Shown here: in pieces, positions 1 to 8,906 of the stretch | Layout of the letters: every line of letters starts with the position of its first letter | Numbering within the stretch: the stretch's first letter is position 1 | Assembly: GCF_900182555.1 (NCBI RefSeq) | Contig: NZ_FXTH01000008.1 | Span: 124,001-188,000, forward strand | Source of the DNA: Fodinibius sediminis | Lineage (GTDB): Bacteria; Bacteroidota; Rhodothermia; Balneolales; Balneolaceae | DNA length: 64,000 nucleotides | Direction of reading: 5' to 3' | Made by a program: the position numbers and the translations under genes | Notes under the pieces: generated by a model | What the model saw: only the letters and a program-made list of their open reading frames with translations | The model's database searches: none | Told to the model about the DNA's origin: nothing

Positions 1-363
1 GCAAATGTTGGCCTGGCCAGAGTGGCTATTCAAAACGGTGCATACCAGGATGCCCGTGATCTGTTAAATTTGGTGGCCGAGGCCAATACGACGGAAGTGG
101 GGGCCGAAGCACAATATCTGCTCGGAGTGGCTAGTCAGCGCAGCGGCAGCTACGAAGAGGCGGTGCAAAGCTACGCAAGAGTCAGCGTACTTTACGGTGC
201 TTTTGACCGATGGAATGCCAAGGCGCTGCTTGGAAAAGCGGAAAGCTTTCTTAAGCTGCAGCAGCCCGGCGAAGCTCAAGCTGCCCTGAACACGCTGGTC
301 ACTGATTATCCGGACAGCCCGGAAGCACAGGAAGCACAACGTATACTGGATTCTACAAATTAA
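1..363 (+). CDS. C-terminal part of a tetratricopeptide-repeat protein (5' truncated)
   Basis: The reading frame is open from base 1, so the gene begins outside the window; the GTG at 22 is internal. The visible 120 residues are helical repeats with TPR-like spacing: 'AEAQYLLGVASQRSGSYEEA', then 'AKALLGKAESFLKLQQPGEA' and a closing 'YPDSPEAQEAQRIL'. TPRs are protein-interaction scaffolds, and in this phylum large TPR proteins of this style are often periplasmic. The stop TAA at 361-363 overlaps the aroA start by one base (TAATG), so the two are translationally coupled. No function can be assigned from the tail alone. Confidence 0.8.
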   Translation, partial: ANVGLARVAIQNGAYQDARDLLNLVAEANTTEVGAEAQYLLGVASQRSGSYEEAVQSYARVSVLYGAFDRWNAKALLGKAESFLKLQQPGEAQAALNTLVTDYPDSPEAQEAQRILDSTN

Positions 364-1652
364 TGGATTACAAAGTACAACCGGCTACGTCGTTGCAGGG
401 AACCCTGCAACTACCCGCCGATAAGTCTATTTCGCATCGGGCAGCCATGTTTGCCGCCCTGCATGAGGGCACCTCGGTCATCACCAATTTTTCAGAAGCG
501 GCAGATCCCCACAGTACCCTGGATTGCCTGCGTCGCCTGGGTGTAGAAATTGAGGAGCAGTCCGGCCATACCATCAAGGTGGAGGGGGTGGGGCGCGACG
601 GCATGAAAACCCCGTCCACTGACTTGGACTGTGGAAATTCCGGAACTACGATGCGCCTGCTCAGTGGTATTATTACCGGTTCAGGACTATCGGCGCGGTT
701 AACGGGCGATGAATCTCTCTCTAACCGGACGATGAGACGCATTATTGAGCCGCTCCGTAGGATGGGGGCTCATATTGACGCTCGAGAAGATGACTTTGCG
801 CCCCTTTCAATAAGCCGCAGCGCCGCCTTGAAACCCTTGCACTTTCCGCTGCCTATCGCCAGTGCTCAGCTGAAATCGTGCGTGCTGCTTGCCGGCCTGT
901 TTGGAGAAAAACCGACCGAAGTTGTTGAAACCCTGCCCAGCCGCGATCATACCGAACGGCTGCTGAGTCTCTCCATTGTAAAAGAGGGAGAAAAAAAGAT
1001 TATCCGGTCCAGCCGCCAGGACCCTGTACCGCAGCAGTCCTACCGGGTTCCCAATGATTTTTCTGCAGCCGCTTTTTGGCTGGTGGCCGGGGCCATTCAT
1101 CCCGATGCAAGCATCAGGCTGCCAAAGGTAGGGTTGAATCCATCCCGTACAGGGGCCCTGGAGATTCTGAAGCAGATGGGGACCGATATTGAAATTACGA
1201 ACAACCACAATGCAGGGGCCGAGCCGGTTGCTGATATCCGGGTCAAGAGCTCCAGGCTGCGACCGGTTACGATAACGGAAGAGATTGTTCCCAACTGCAT
1301 TGATGAGATCCCGATTTTAGCCATTGCCATGCTTTTTGCCGACGGTGTATCGAAGGTATCGGGGGCTGAAGAGCTGCGTCACAAGGAAACAGACCGCCTG
1401 CATGCCCTCGCGGAAATGCTGAGTGCGGCCGGAGCTGAGTTCGAAGAGTATGCAGACGGACTCAAGATAGCGGGAGACCCGGATTTTATCCCTGATGGAG
1501 CAGCATTTAAAAGCTTCCATGATCACCGCATTGCTATGGCGGCGGCGGTAATGGGACTGATGGGGGAGGAACCCTCAACGGTACTGGACGGCGACTCCAC
1601 TGCTATTTCCTATCCCAACTTCTGGACCGACCTGTCAATGCTGACGAATTGA
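363..1652 (+). CDS. aroA: 3-phosphoshikimate 1-carboxyvinyltransferase (EPSP synthase)
   Basis: Cytosolic shikimate-pathway enzyme joining shikimate-3-phosphate and phosphoenolpyruvate to give EPSP, the step before chorismate. The 429-residue length is normal for the family. Motifs visible: 'LQLPADKSISHR' near residues 15-26 (substrate-binding Lys21, Ser22, Arg26), 'LDCGNSGTTMRLLSG' near 88-102, the 'SAQLKSCVLLAGL' loop, 'RHKETDRL' and 'DHRIAMAAAV' near the C-terminus. The ATG lies inside the stop of the upstream TPR gene, which fixes this start and suggests one transcript. No convincing terminator follows before the heat-shock gene. Confidence 0.97.
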   Translation: MDYKVQPATSLQGTLQLPADKSISHRAAMFAALHEGTSVITNFSEAADPHSTLDCLRRLGVEIEEQSGHTIKVEGVGRDGMKTPSTDLDCGNSGTTMRLLSGIITGSGLSARLTGDESLSNRTMRRIIEPLRRMGAHIDAREDDFAPLSISRSAALKPLHFPLPIASAQLKSCVLLAGLFGEKPTEVVETLPSRDHTERLLSLSIVKEGEKKIIRSSRQDPVPQQSYRVPNDFSAAAFWLVAGAIHPDASIRLPKVGLNPSRTGALEILKQMGTDIEITNNHNAGAEPVADIRVKSSRLRPVTITEEIVPNCIDEIPILAIAMLFADGVSKVSGAEELRHKETDRLHALAEMLSAAGAEFEEYADGLKIAGDPDFIPDGAAFKSFHDHRIAMAAAVMGLMGEEPSTVLDGDSTAISYPNFWTDLSMLTN

Positions 1653-1751
1653 TTTTTCGTTCCGCAAATTTGACAAAAGCTGCCTATTGTTGACGCAATA
1701 ATGCCAATACGTCATAAAACTATCCTTTCTTTGTAGCTTGGCATTGTGATT

Positions 1752-1765
1752 GCTCTTATAAGAGC
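1752..1765. promoter_or_regulatory. Perfect 14-bp palindrome before the Hsp20 gene
   Basis: GCTCTTATAAGAGC is perfectly self-complementary and ends 12 bases before the Hsp20 ATG. It sits in the only non-coding gap between aroA and the heat-shock genes. Position and symmetry suit an operator for a dimeric repressor or a short leader structure. It does not match CIRCE. The regulatory role is inference. Confidence 0.4.
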
Positions 1766-1777
1766 GAACATCAACAA

Positions 1778-2215
1778 ATGGGTGGATCCATGAGTGAATT
1801 CAAAGTCGATATTGAAAAACAGCTAACGAAGCTTGGCAAGGATATACAGGATTTCGTGGAGCGTATTGTTCCCCTTGAAGATCGGGGCCATGATTTTACC
1901 CCTGCCTGTGATATCATTGAAAGTGATAAAACTTTTGTTATTAAGCTGGATTTGCCCGGTATGGCTAAAAATGAAATTAACATTGCTCTCAAGGAGCAGG
2001 TATTGACCGTCAAAGGCGAACGGGCAGAAACATTGGATGAAGATGAAAAATACAGCCGGCAGGAGCGTTCGATGGGGGTATTTTCACGCTCCTTTGCACT
2101 GCCGGAAAATGTGAATACCGCCGAAACCGAAGCCCGGTTTAGTAAAGGAGTGCTTTCCATTACAATGCCTAAATCGGAAATCTTTGATGACGCAACCTCA
2201 ATACCGATAAAATGA
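1778..2215 (+). CDS. Hsp20/alpha-crystallin family small heat-shock protein
   Basis: ATP-independent holdase chaperone that keeps unfolding cytosolic proteins soluble until DnaK refolds them. The 145 residues hold the alpha-crystallin domain: 'CDIIESDKTFVIKLDLPG' near 46-63, 'VLTVKGER', the 'SRSFALPENV' strand and the closing 'KGVLSITMPK', all family hallmarks. The C-terminal tail carries an I-P-I anchor ('TSIPIK'), the motif that docks oligomers together. A second in-frame ATG at 1790 is an alternative start. The gene lies just upstream of dnaK, so the two may answer to the same stress signal. Confidence 0.95.
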   Translation: MGGSMSEFKVDIEKQLTKLGKDIQDFVERIVPLEDRGHDFTPACDIIESDKTFVIKLDLPGMAKNEINIALKEQVLTVKGERAETLDEDEKYSRQERSMGVFSRSFALPENVNTAETEARFSKGVLSITMPKSEIFDDATSIPIK

Positions 2216-2260
2216 CAGCAAGAATGTTCCCCCGGTGTTTTTCCGGGATCTAAAAAAATC

Positions 2261-2281
2261 TGCTGATACCACGTTTCAGCA
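2261..2281. promoter_or_regulatory. Inverted repeat 6-N9-6 upstream of dnaK
   Basis: TGCTGA and TCAGCA are exact complements separated by nine bases, 59 bases before the dnaK ATG. The nine-base spacer matches CIRCE (TTAGCACTC-N9-GAGTGCTAA), but the arms are shorter and differ, so it is not a canonical HrcA site. It may be an operator or leader hairpin for dnaK. A weaker CCCGG/CCGGG stem at 2231-2247 lies just upstream and could end the Hsp20 message. Confidence 0.3.
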
Positions 2282-2340
2282 TAACATGATATTTTCTACC
2301 AAAGAATTAATCTACTAACAAAAAATCATAAACGACTATT

Positions 2341-4290
2341 ATGGGAAAGATCATAGGAATTGACTTGGGTACTACCAACTCCTGCGTTGCCGTCATGGAG
2401 GGGAATGAGCCCACGGTTATTCAAAATTCAGAAGGCGGGCGAACAACTCCCTCGGTTGTCGCCTTCTCTAAAGACGGCGAGCGTCTTGTGGGAGCTCCCG
2501 CAAAGCGCCAGGCGATTACCAATCCTGACAAAACCATCTCTTCTATCAAGCGGTTTATGGGCCGTCTTTTTAATGAGGTGAAGGAAGAGACCAAGCAGGT
2601 TTCTTACAATATTGTCAAAGGTGACGACGGGACCGCCCGTGTTCAAATTGAAGATCGAAAGTATGCTCCCCAGGAGATTTCTGCCATGGTGCTTCAGAAG
2701 ATGAAGCAGACCGCGGAGGAGTATCTGGGAGAAAAGGTAACGGATGCTGTTATTACCGTTCCCGCTTATTTCAATGATGCACAGCGCAAGGCTACCCAGG
2801 AGGCAGGAGACATCGCGGGATTGAATGTGAAGCGAATTATCAATGAACCAACGGCTGCTTCTCTTGCCTATGGACTGGACAAGAAAGATCAGGATCAGAC
2901 CATTGTTGTCTATGACCTCGGTGGTGGTACCTTTGACGTTTCCATCCTTGAACTCGGCGATGGTGTATTTGAAGTGAAGTCAACCAGCGGAGACACACAT
3001 CTGGGCGGCGATGACTTTGACTCTCGCCTGATAGATCACTTGGCTTCTGAATTCAAGAAAGATGAGGGTATTGACCTTCGAGAAGATCCGATGGCCATGC
3101 AGCGGCTGAAAGATGCAGCTGAAAAAGCCAAAATTGAGCTTTCCAGCTCGCAGAAGACGAATGTAAACCTGCCGTTCATTACAGCTACCGATTCCGGGCC
3201 AAAGCATTTGAATATTGACATCAGCCGGTCACAGTTTGAAAAACTGGTTGATGATCTCGTTCAAAAAACCATTGATCCCTGCAAGAAGGCTATTAAAGAT
3301 GCGGGTCTGAGCAAGAATGAAATTGACCAGGTCATACTGGTTGGCGGTTCTACACGAATCCCGAAAATACAGGAAGTTGTTAAGGACTTCTTTGGCAAAG
3401 ATCCCAGCAAGGGCGTGAATCCTGATGAGGTTGTGGCTGTCGGAGCGGCTATTCAGGGTGGAGTGATGTCGGGCGACGTTGATGACGTTGTGCTGCTTGA
3501 TGTTACACCGCTGTCACTTGGTATTGAAACTCTGGGCGGGGTGTCCACACAGCTTATTGAAGCCAACACGACAATTCCAACCAGCAAGAAAGAGACCTTT
3601 TCTACGGCTGCTGACAATCAGACCAGCGTGGAGATTCACGTATTGCAGGGAGAACGGGCCAAGGCCCAGGATAACCGCACCCTCGGCCGTTTCCACCTGG
3701 ACGGTATACCGCCGGCCCCACGGGGTGTTCCCCAAATTGAGGTCACCTTCGATATCGATGCCGACGGTGTGTTGAATGTAAGCGCCAAAGACAAGGGCAC
3801 GGGGAAAGAGCAGAGCATCCGTATTGAGTCTTCTTCCGGATTGTCCGAAGAGGAGATCGAAAAAATGAAACAGGCTGCCGAGGAACACGCAGAAGAGGAT
3901 GAACGTATCCGCGAACGAGCTGAAAAGCTGAACAAGGCTGACAGCTTGGTATTCTCTACGCGCAAGCAGCTGGATGAGCACAGCGACAAGATTTCTGATG
4001 AGAATAAAGAAAAAATCGAAGCGGCACTCGAGAAAGTTAAGGAGTTGCACGACCAGGAGAAGGTCGATGAGCTCGATGAGGCCATGGAGGAACTTAACAC
4101 GGCCTGGTCTGCGGCTTCGCAGGAAATCTATCAATCTGCTGCTCAGGAACAACAGGGTCAACCTGGACCGGGAGCCGGAGCAGCCGCCGGTGGTGCCACA
4201 GACGGCGCTCCCGGGGCGGAAGCCGACCAGGAAGATGAAGATGCTGTGGATGCCGATTTTGAAGTCGTCGATGACGATGACAAGGAATAA
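2341..4290 (+). CDS. dnaK: Molecular chaperone DnaK (Hsp70)
   Basis: Cytosolic ATP-driven chaperone working with DnaJ and GrpE. The 649-residue length is typical. The N-terminal ATPase starts '[20 protein letters not shown]', carries the phosphate loop '[19 protein letters not shown]' near 185-203 and '[13 protein letters not shown]' near 331; the substrate-binding domain begins around '[14 protein letters not shown]'. The lid is followed by a Gly/Ala/Pro-rich linker and an acidic tail ending in 'VDDDDKE', the usual co-chaperone-docking end. Neither dnaJ nor grpE is adjacent, so dnaK appears monocistronic, ending at a strong terminator. Confidence 0.98.
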   Translation: MGKIIGIDLGTTNSCVAVMEGNEPTVIQNSEGGRTTPSVVAFSKDGERLVGAPAKRQAITNPDKTISSIKRFMGRLFNEVKEETKQVSYNIVKGDDGTARVQIEDRKYAPQEISAMVLQKMKQTAEEYLGEKVTDAVITVPAYFNDAQRKATQEAGDIAGLNVKRIINEPTAASLAYGLDKKDQDQTIVVYDLGGGTFDVSILELGDGVFEVKSTSGDTHLGGDDFDSRLIDHLASEFKKDEGIDLREDPMAMQRLKDAAEKAKIELSSSQKTNVNLPFITATDSGPKHLNIDISRSQFEKLVDDLVQKTIDPCKKAIKDAGLSKNEIDQVILVGGSTRIPKIQEVVKDFFGKDPSKGVNPDEVVAVGAAIQGGVMSGDVDDVVLLDVTPLSLGIETLGGVSTQLIEANTTIPTSKKETFSTAADNQTSVEIHVLQGERAKAQDNRTLGRFHLDGIPPAPRGVPQIEVTFDIDADGVLNVSAKDKGTGKEQSIRIESSSGLSEEEIEKMKQAAEEHAEEDERIRERAEKLNKADSLVFSTRKQLDEHSDKISDENKEKIEAALEKVKELHDQEKVDELDEAMEELNTAWSAASQEIYQSAAQEQQGQPGPGAGAAAGGATDGAPGAEADQEDEDAVDADFEVVDDDDKE

Positions 4291-4325
4291 AACGGCTCAA
4301 TAGCATCCCCGTCGAATAGAATATA

Positions 4326-4357
4326 AAGCCCTCCATCGGCTGATGGAGGGCTTTTTT
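4326..4357 (+). terminator. Rho-independent terminator of dnaK
   Basis: A perfect 12-bp stem, AAGCCCTCCATC (4326-4337) with GATGGAGGGCTT (4342-4353), closes a four-base loop and runs into six T's. It sits 35 bases after the dnaK stop and insulates the nad operon. Confidence 0.93.
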
Positions 4358-4363
4358 ATTATC

Positions 4364-4395
4364 TTGGGTAGCTTACGGAATATACCTTATATTTA
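4364..4395 (+). promoter_or_regulatory. Candidate Bacteroidota-type promoter of the nad operon
   Basis: TTG at 4364-4366 and TATATTTA at 4388-4395 are 21 bases apart, close to the TTTG / TAnnTTTG (-33/-7) layout known in Bacteroidota; the last base of the -7 box differs. It lies between the dnaK terminator and the nadB GTG start, where a promoter is required. Confidence 0.35.
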
Positions 4396-4422
4396 GGGTG
4401 AAATTTTAGGAATTCAACTTAC

Positions 4423-5991
4423 GTGAAAAGTACAGCGATCAGTACGGATTTTCTTATTATTGGGAGTGGTGCAGCCGGCCTGAATGCAGCGTTGCATGCC
4501 AGTCGGCATGGCGAGGTCAGGCTCATAACAAAATCCGGTCTGGAAGATAGCAGCAGTTACTGGGCGCAGGGGGGGATTGCCGCGGTGTTGACAGAGGGTG
4601 ATACCTACCAAAGTCACAAGAAAGACACCCTCGCAGCGGGACGTGGTTTGTGTAATACGCAGGCGGTGGATCTGTTGGTGCGCGAGGGAGCCCGGGAAGT
4701 GCAACGATATATTGACCGGGGAATGAACTTTGACAAGACTGATGGGGAGCTCGACCTCGGCCTGGAAGGCGGGCACTCGAACAGGAGAGTATTGCATGCC
4801 AATGGGGCAGCAACCGGAAAAGCGCTCATCGAATTTCTTACCAAGCTGGTGAAGGCGGAAGAGCGTATTACGGTAACGGAGCAGGCCTTTGTATACCGGC
4901 TGTTACAGGACGGGGAGGGGCGTTGCCGGGGAGCTGAAGCCTACCTGTACAGGGAAGATGAACTTCTTACAATTGAAAGCCCGGTTACCATCCTGGCTAC
5001 GGGCGGCTATTCAGGGCTCTTCCAGCGCAGCACTAATCCCCACACATCTACTGGCGATGGTTTGTGGCTCGGCTATGAAGCAGGCGCCATTCTCCAGGAC
5101 CTGGAGTTCGTACAATTTCACCCTACTGCTTTTTATGCCCCTGACGGCTCAACTTTTTTGATCAGTGAAGCTGTCAGGGGAGAAGGTGCTTATCTGTTGA
5201 ATGAAAAAGGGGAGCGCTTCATGGAAGCCTACAAGCAGAAAGAGCTGTCGCCCAGGGATGTGGTTTCACAGGAGATTTTCCGTCAGATCGAACAGCAGGA
5301 AAAAGAATACGTCTATCTGGATATCAGGCACCTCGATACCCAGCGAATGAACGATCATTTCCCGAATTTGATGGGTAAAGTCGCGGAACACGGCATTGAT
5401 ATTAAAAACGAAGGAATCCCGGTGGCACCGGCAGCCCATTACTGCATCGGGGGACTTGCAACGGACTTGGATGCCCGAACAACGGTAGAAGGGTTGTATG
5501 CCTGTGGAGAAGTGGCAGCAACGGGAGTACACGGGGCTAACCGGCTGGCCAGCAACTCACTGCTGGAGTGCCTGGTTTTCAGTAAAAGAGCCGTAACCCA
5601 TGCTGCCATGAGGGAAAATAAAAATCAGGGAACACTTCCGGTGTGGGGATCATTTGTCATTCAACAGGAGGCCGGTGACCAGTTTGTAGCGTTTCAGCAG
5701 CAGGTGTCGGCCTTGCTTAGCCGGCATGTGGGAATTCAGCGCCACCGGGAAGGGCTGGAAGAGGCGGTTCATGCATTCCATACAATAAAGGAGAAGCTGC
5801 CGAATAAACCCAACGAATATTTTTCAATCCGCTCCCGGGGACTTGTACAGCTGGCCGGGCTGATTGCAGAGGCGGCACTGCAGCGAAAGGAAAGCCGCGG
5901 CGTTCACACCCGGATCGATTTTCCTGAACGGGATAATACTTCGCGCCACCTCTCTTTTCAAAAGCCCCTTGAACATAAAGAGTTACTTTAA
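4423..5991 (+). CDS. nadB: L-aspartate oxidase
   Basis: FAD enzyme oxidising L-aspartate to iminoaspartate, the first step of de novo NAD synthesis. At 522 residues it matches the family. The N-terminal dinucleotide fold reads 'FLIIGSGAAGLNAAL'; 'SSSYWAQGGIAAVL' near 45, 'LEFVQFHPTAFY' near 228-239, and 'GVHGANRLASNSLLECLVF' near 369-387 are signature segments shared with the succinate dehydrogenase flavoproteins. The start is GTG: upstream codons in frame hold no ATG before a TGA at 4399. The stop is 8 bases before nadC, so the genes form one operon. Confidence 0.96.
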   Translation: MKSTAISTDFLIIGSGAAGLNAALHASRHGEVRLITKSGLEDSSSYWAQGGIAAVLTEGDTYQSHKKDTLAAGRGLCNTQAVDLLVREGAREVQRYIDRGMNFDKTDGELDLGLEGGHSNRRVLHANGAATGKALIEFLTKLVKAEERITVTEQAFVYRLLQDGEGRCRGAEAYLYREDELLTIESPVTILATGGYSGLFQRSTNPHTSTGDGLWLGYEAGAILQDLEFVQFHPTAFYAPDGSTFLISEAVRGEGAYLLNEKGERFMEAYKQKELSPRDVVSQEIFRQIEQQEKEYVYLDIRHLDTQRMNDHFPNLMGKVAEHGIDIKNEGIPVAPAAHYCIGGLATDLDARTTVEGLYACGEVAATGVHGANRLASNSLLECLVFSKRAVTHAAMRENKNQGTLPVWGSFVIQQEAGDQFVAFQQQVSALLSRHVGIQRHREGLEEAVHAFHTIKEKLPNKPNEYFSIRSRGLVQLAGLIAEAALQRKESRGVHTRIDFPERDNTSRHLSFQKPLEHKELL

Positions 5992-5999
5992 GCACACTT

Positions 6000-6860
6000 A
6001 TGAGTACAGAAACCGCCCAAAGCATCCCTGAAGAGGTTATACGCCGCCTCATAGATCAGGCTTTTCAGGAAGATATCGGAAACGGCGATGTGACAACCGA
6101 TGCTATTGTGGATGAATATGCCCAGGCAGAAGCCTGTTGGAAAGCAAAAGATGAAGGAATTGTTGCAGGACTTGAAATTGCCCGGCAGGTATTTGAACGG
6201 CTGGACCCTCAGCTGGAGTGGAAACCGGAAACGAAGGAGGGGCAGCGGGTATCGGCCGGAAGCATACTTACTGTTATGCAGGGGGCGACACGTGCGCTTT
6301 TGACTGCAGAACGCATCGCGCTTAATATTGTCCAGCGTATGTCAGGGATTGCTACCAGGACCCGCCAGTATGTAGCGGCTGTTGGCGAGCTTGACACTGT
6401 AATTCTGGACACCCGCAAGACAGCGCCGGGGTTACGCCTGCTGGATAAATATGCCGTCAAGACGGGAGGAGGACAAAATCATCGCATGGGACTCTATGAT
6501 CTGGCCATGATTAAGGATAATCATATTATTGCTGCCGGAGGTATTGCCGAAGCGGTAGAGAAGGTCCGCCGATATGCCCCCGGACTTGACGTTGAGGTGG
6601 AAACAACAACCTTGCGGCAGGTAGAGGAGGCACTGGGAGCGGAGGCGGATATCATCATGCTCGATAACATGAGCAACAAATTGATGCAAAAAGCCGTTAA
6701 AAAGATCAACGGACGGGCCAAAACCGAAGCTTCCGGAAATATCACGCTGCATACGGTCAGGGAGGTTGCAGAAACGGGGGTGGATTATGTTTCGGTGGGG
6801 GCCTTGACCCATTCGGTGGAAGCATTTGATATCAGTCAGACTTTACAACAACTTAAATAA
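6000..6860 (+). CDS. nadC: Nicotinate-nucleotide diphosphorylase (carboxylating), quinolinate phosphoribosyltransferase
   Basis: Converts quinolinate and PRPP to nicotinate mononucleotide with loss of CO2, the third de novo NAD step. The 286-residue length is normal. Visible are 'EDIGNGDVTTDA' near residues 22-33, 'ERIALNIVQRMSGIATRTRQ' near 102-121, 'ILDTRKTAPGLRLLDKYAV' near 135-153 with PRPP-binding Arg/Lys residues, 'GGGQNHRMGLYDLAMIKDNH', and the 'DYVSVGALTHS' barrel end. It lies between nadB and nadA, an arrangement that by itself supports the assignment. Confidence 0.97.
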   Translation: MSTETAQSIPEEVIRRLIDQAFQEDIGNGDVTTDAIVDEYAQAEACWKAKDEGIVAGLEIARQVFERLDPQLEWKPETKEGQRVSAGSILTVMQGATRALLTAERIALNIVQRMSGIATRTRQYVAAVGELDTVILDTRKTAPGLRLLDKYAVKTGGGQNHRMGLYDLAMIKDNHIIAAGGIAEAVEKVRRYAPGLDVEVETTTLRQVEEALGAEADIIMLDNMSNKLMQKAVKKINGRAKTEASGNITLHTVREVAETGVDYVSVGALTHSVEAFDISQTLQQLK

Positions 6861-6865
6861 ATAAA

Positions 6866-6882
6866 ATCTCAAATTGTGAGAT
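6866..6882. repeat. Short inverted repeat in the nadC-nadA spacer
   Basis: ATCTCA-AATTG-TGAGAT: six-base perfect arms and a five-base loop, 12 bases before the nadA start. It could be a weak mRNA hairpin tuning nadA relative to nadBC. The structure is seen in the sequence; any role is inference. Confidence 0.3.
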
Positions 6883-6894
6883 AACCGAACACTT

Positions 6895-7836
6895 ATGAAT
6901 ACCCAAGAACTAGTCACGGAAATCAACCGGTTAAAAGAGGAACGCAATGCAGTAGTGCTGGCTCATAACTACCAGGTGCCCGAAGTACAGGATATCGCCG
7001 ACTATATCGGCGATTCCCTGGGACTTTCGCATCAGGCGGCTGAGACGGACGCAGACGTTATAGTTTTCTGCGGAGTGCATTTCATGGCAGAGACGGCTTC
7101 CATTATTTCACCCGACAAGAAAGTGCTTATTCCTGATCTTGATGCAGGCTGTTCCCTGGCCGATAGTATTACGGTAGAGCAGCTTCGGTCGTGGAAGGCC
7201 GACCACCCGGATGCCGTAGTCGTCACCTATATCAATACAACTGCTGCTGTTAAAGCTGAATGCGATTACTGCTGCACCTCTTCCAATGCGGTTGACATTG
7301 TAGAGTCCATCCCCGAAGAAAAAGAAATCCTGTTTTTACCGGACAAATTTCTTGGATCATACGTGGAGATGGTTACGGGGCGCGAGCTCAATATATGGGA
7401 CGGCTCCTGCCATGTGCATGAGAAGATTGGAGAACTGAATCTGGGAGAAAAGCAGAAAGAATATCCCGATGCGGAAGTGCTTATACACCCTGAATGCGGC
7501 TGCTCTACTTCGTGCATGATGAAGTCGGCTATGTACTTTGACTGCGAAGACGGACATATTCATTCGACCAGCGGAATGCTCAATCGTGCCAGTGAGTCGG
7601 AGGCAGAAGAGTTTGTAGTTGCCACGGAAACGGGTATCCTGCACCGTATGCGCAAAGAAAATCCCGGAAAGAAGTTTTACCCGGCTAATGAGAATGCCGT
7701 GTGTGAGTTCATGAAGATGATTACCCTTGAAAAACTGCATGAGGCCCTTAAATACGACCAGCATGAAGTGAAAGTGTCCAAAGAACTGGCTGAGCGTGCC
7801 CATCTGCCGATTCAGCGCATGTTAAATGTGGCCTGA
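6895..7836 (+). CDS. nadA: Quinolinate synthase
   Basis: 4Fe-4S enzyme condensing iminoaspartate with dihydroxyacetone phosphate to quinolinate, the second de novo NAD step. The 313-residue chain shows three pseudo-repeated domains: 'VVLAHNYQVPEVQDIADYIG' near 20-39, 'VFCGVHFMAETASI', 'YINTTAAVKAE' with cysteines 'CDYCCTSSNAV' near 123-133, 'HPECGCSTSC' near 198-207, and a last cysteine in 'ENAVCEFMK'. These supply the three cluster ligands. Last of the nadB-nadC-nadA genes, it is followed after 11 bases by tsaD. Confidence 0.97.
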   Translation: MNTQELVTEINRLKEERNAVVLAHNYQVPEVQDIADYIGDSLGLSHQAAETDADVIVFCGVHFMAETASIISPDKKVLIPDLDAGCSLADSITVEQLRSWKADHPDAVVVTYINTTAAVKAECDYCCTSSNAVDIVESIPEEKEILFLPDKFLGSYVEMVTGRELNIWDGSCHVHEKIGELNLGEKQKEYPDAEVLIHPECGCSTSCMMKSAMYFDCEDGHIHSTSGMLNRASESEAEEFVVATETGILHRMRKENPGKKFYPANENAVCEFMKMITLEKLHEALKYDQHEVKVSKELAERAHLPIQRMLNVA

Positions 7837-7847
7837 TACAGACGCCA

Positions 7848-8852
7848 ATGAATATTTTAGGCATAGAGTCTTCCTGTGATGAAACAGCTTCTGCTGTTTA
7901 TACGGATAAGGGCTTACAGTCCAATGTCATTGCCTCTCAGACGGTTCATGAACAGTATGGAGGGGTCGTGCCTGAGTTGGCCTCCCGAGCCCATCACAAG
8001 ACCATCTGGTCGACTGTTCAACAGTCGCTGGAGGAAGCTGGGACATCACTGGACAAGATCGATGCTGTTGCGGTAACCCAGGGACCCGGTCTTATGGGAT
8101 CACTGCTGGTTGGTCTATGTTTTGCCAAGGGGCTGTGTTTGTCACGGGATATCCCGATCATTGGGGTTAACCACATGGATGCCCATATTTATGCCAATTT
8201 TATTGAGGGACAGCCGGAGTATCCCTTTGTTTCTCTGACTGTTTCCGGGGGACACACTCAGCTGGTCTACGTTGAGAGTCCGTTCGAGCATACCCTGCTG
8301 GGACAAACCCGCGACGACGCGGCAGGGGAGGCCTTCGACAAGATCGGAAAGATTCTGGGGTTGCCTTATCCCGCCGGCCCTGAGATTGATGAACGATCGA
8401 AAAAGGGAGATCCGCAATTCCATGATTTTCCCCAGGCCATGCTGGATAATGATTTTGAGTTTAGCTTTTCGGGTCTTAAAACATCGGTGATGTATTACCT
8501 GGAGGACAAGGAGGACCCGGAAGCTTTTCTTGCAGAACATTTGAATGATATTTGCGCCAGTGTTGCCCGTGCGATAACAGAAGTGCTCATCAAAAAACTG
8601 CGTAACGCGGTCGTTCACACCGGCGTTCAGACCATCACGCTGGCCGGGGGCGTATCAGCCAATTCAATGCTGCGACAGAAAGCGAAGGCATTGGCCCGGC
8701 AAAAAGATCTGCAGCTGTTCATCCCCCATATTGCCTACTGCACCGACAATGCTGCAATGATAGCGATTACAGGCCATATGATGGCCCGGCGGGGGCTGTT
8801 TTCTGACATGAACCTGAAACCATTTGCCAGCCTCAAACAGGCAGTATCCTGA
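7848..8852 (+). CDS. tsaD: tRNA N6-adenosine threonylcarbamoyltransferase TsaD
   Basis: Transfers the threonylcarbamoyl group to A37 of ANN-decoding tRNAs, acting with TsaB and TsaE. The 334-residue ASKHA-fold protein begins 'MNILGIESSCDETASAVY'; the metal-binding histidines are in 'GVNHMDAHIYA' near residue 105, with 'SLTVSGGHTQL', 'GEAFDKIGKILGL' and 'LAGGVSANSMLR' further on. The ATG is 11 bases after nadA, so it may ride on the nad transcript. A weak AGCTCA/TGAGCT stem (8864-8889) between this gene and convergent rnhA may end both messages. Confidence 0.97.
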   Translation: MNILGIESSCDETASAVYTDKGLQSNVIASQTVHEQYGGVVPELASRAHHKTIWSTVQQSLEEAGTSLDKIDAVAVTQGPGLMGSLLVGLCFAKGLCLSRDIPIIGVNHMDAHIYANFIEGQPEYPFVSLTVSGGHTQLVYVESPFEHTLLGQTRDDAAGEAFDKIGKILGLPYPAGPEIDERSKKGDPQFHDFPQAMLDNDFEFSFSGLKTSVMYYLEDKEDPEAFLAEHLNDICASVARAITEVLIKKLRNAVVHTGVQTITLAGGVSANSMLRQKAKALARQKDLQLFIPHIAYCTDNAAMIAITGHMMARRGLFSDMNLKPFASLKQAVS

Positions 8853-8906
8853 TTTCTTGCAAGAGCTCAGGCTGCTTTTCCATTGAGCTGAGACGTTTTG
8901 TTGCCG

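Noticed and set aside
1653-2340. CIRCE element for the heat-shock genes
   Set aside because: No TTAGCACTC-N9-GAGTGCTAA-like sequence in either gap; only shorter, different repeats are present.
3514-4161. Long open frame on the strand opposite dnaK
   Set aside because: Antisense frames over dnaK are a known by-product of its codon pattern; the sense protein is certain and the antisense product looks like no known family.
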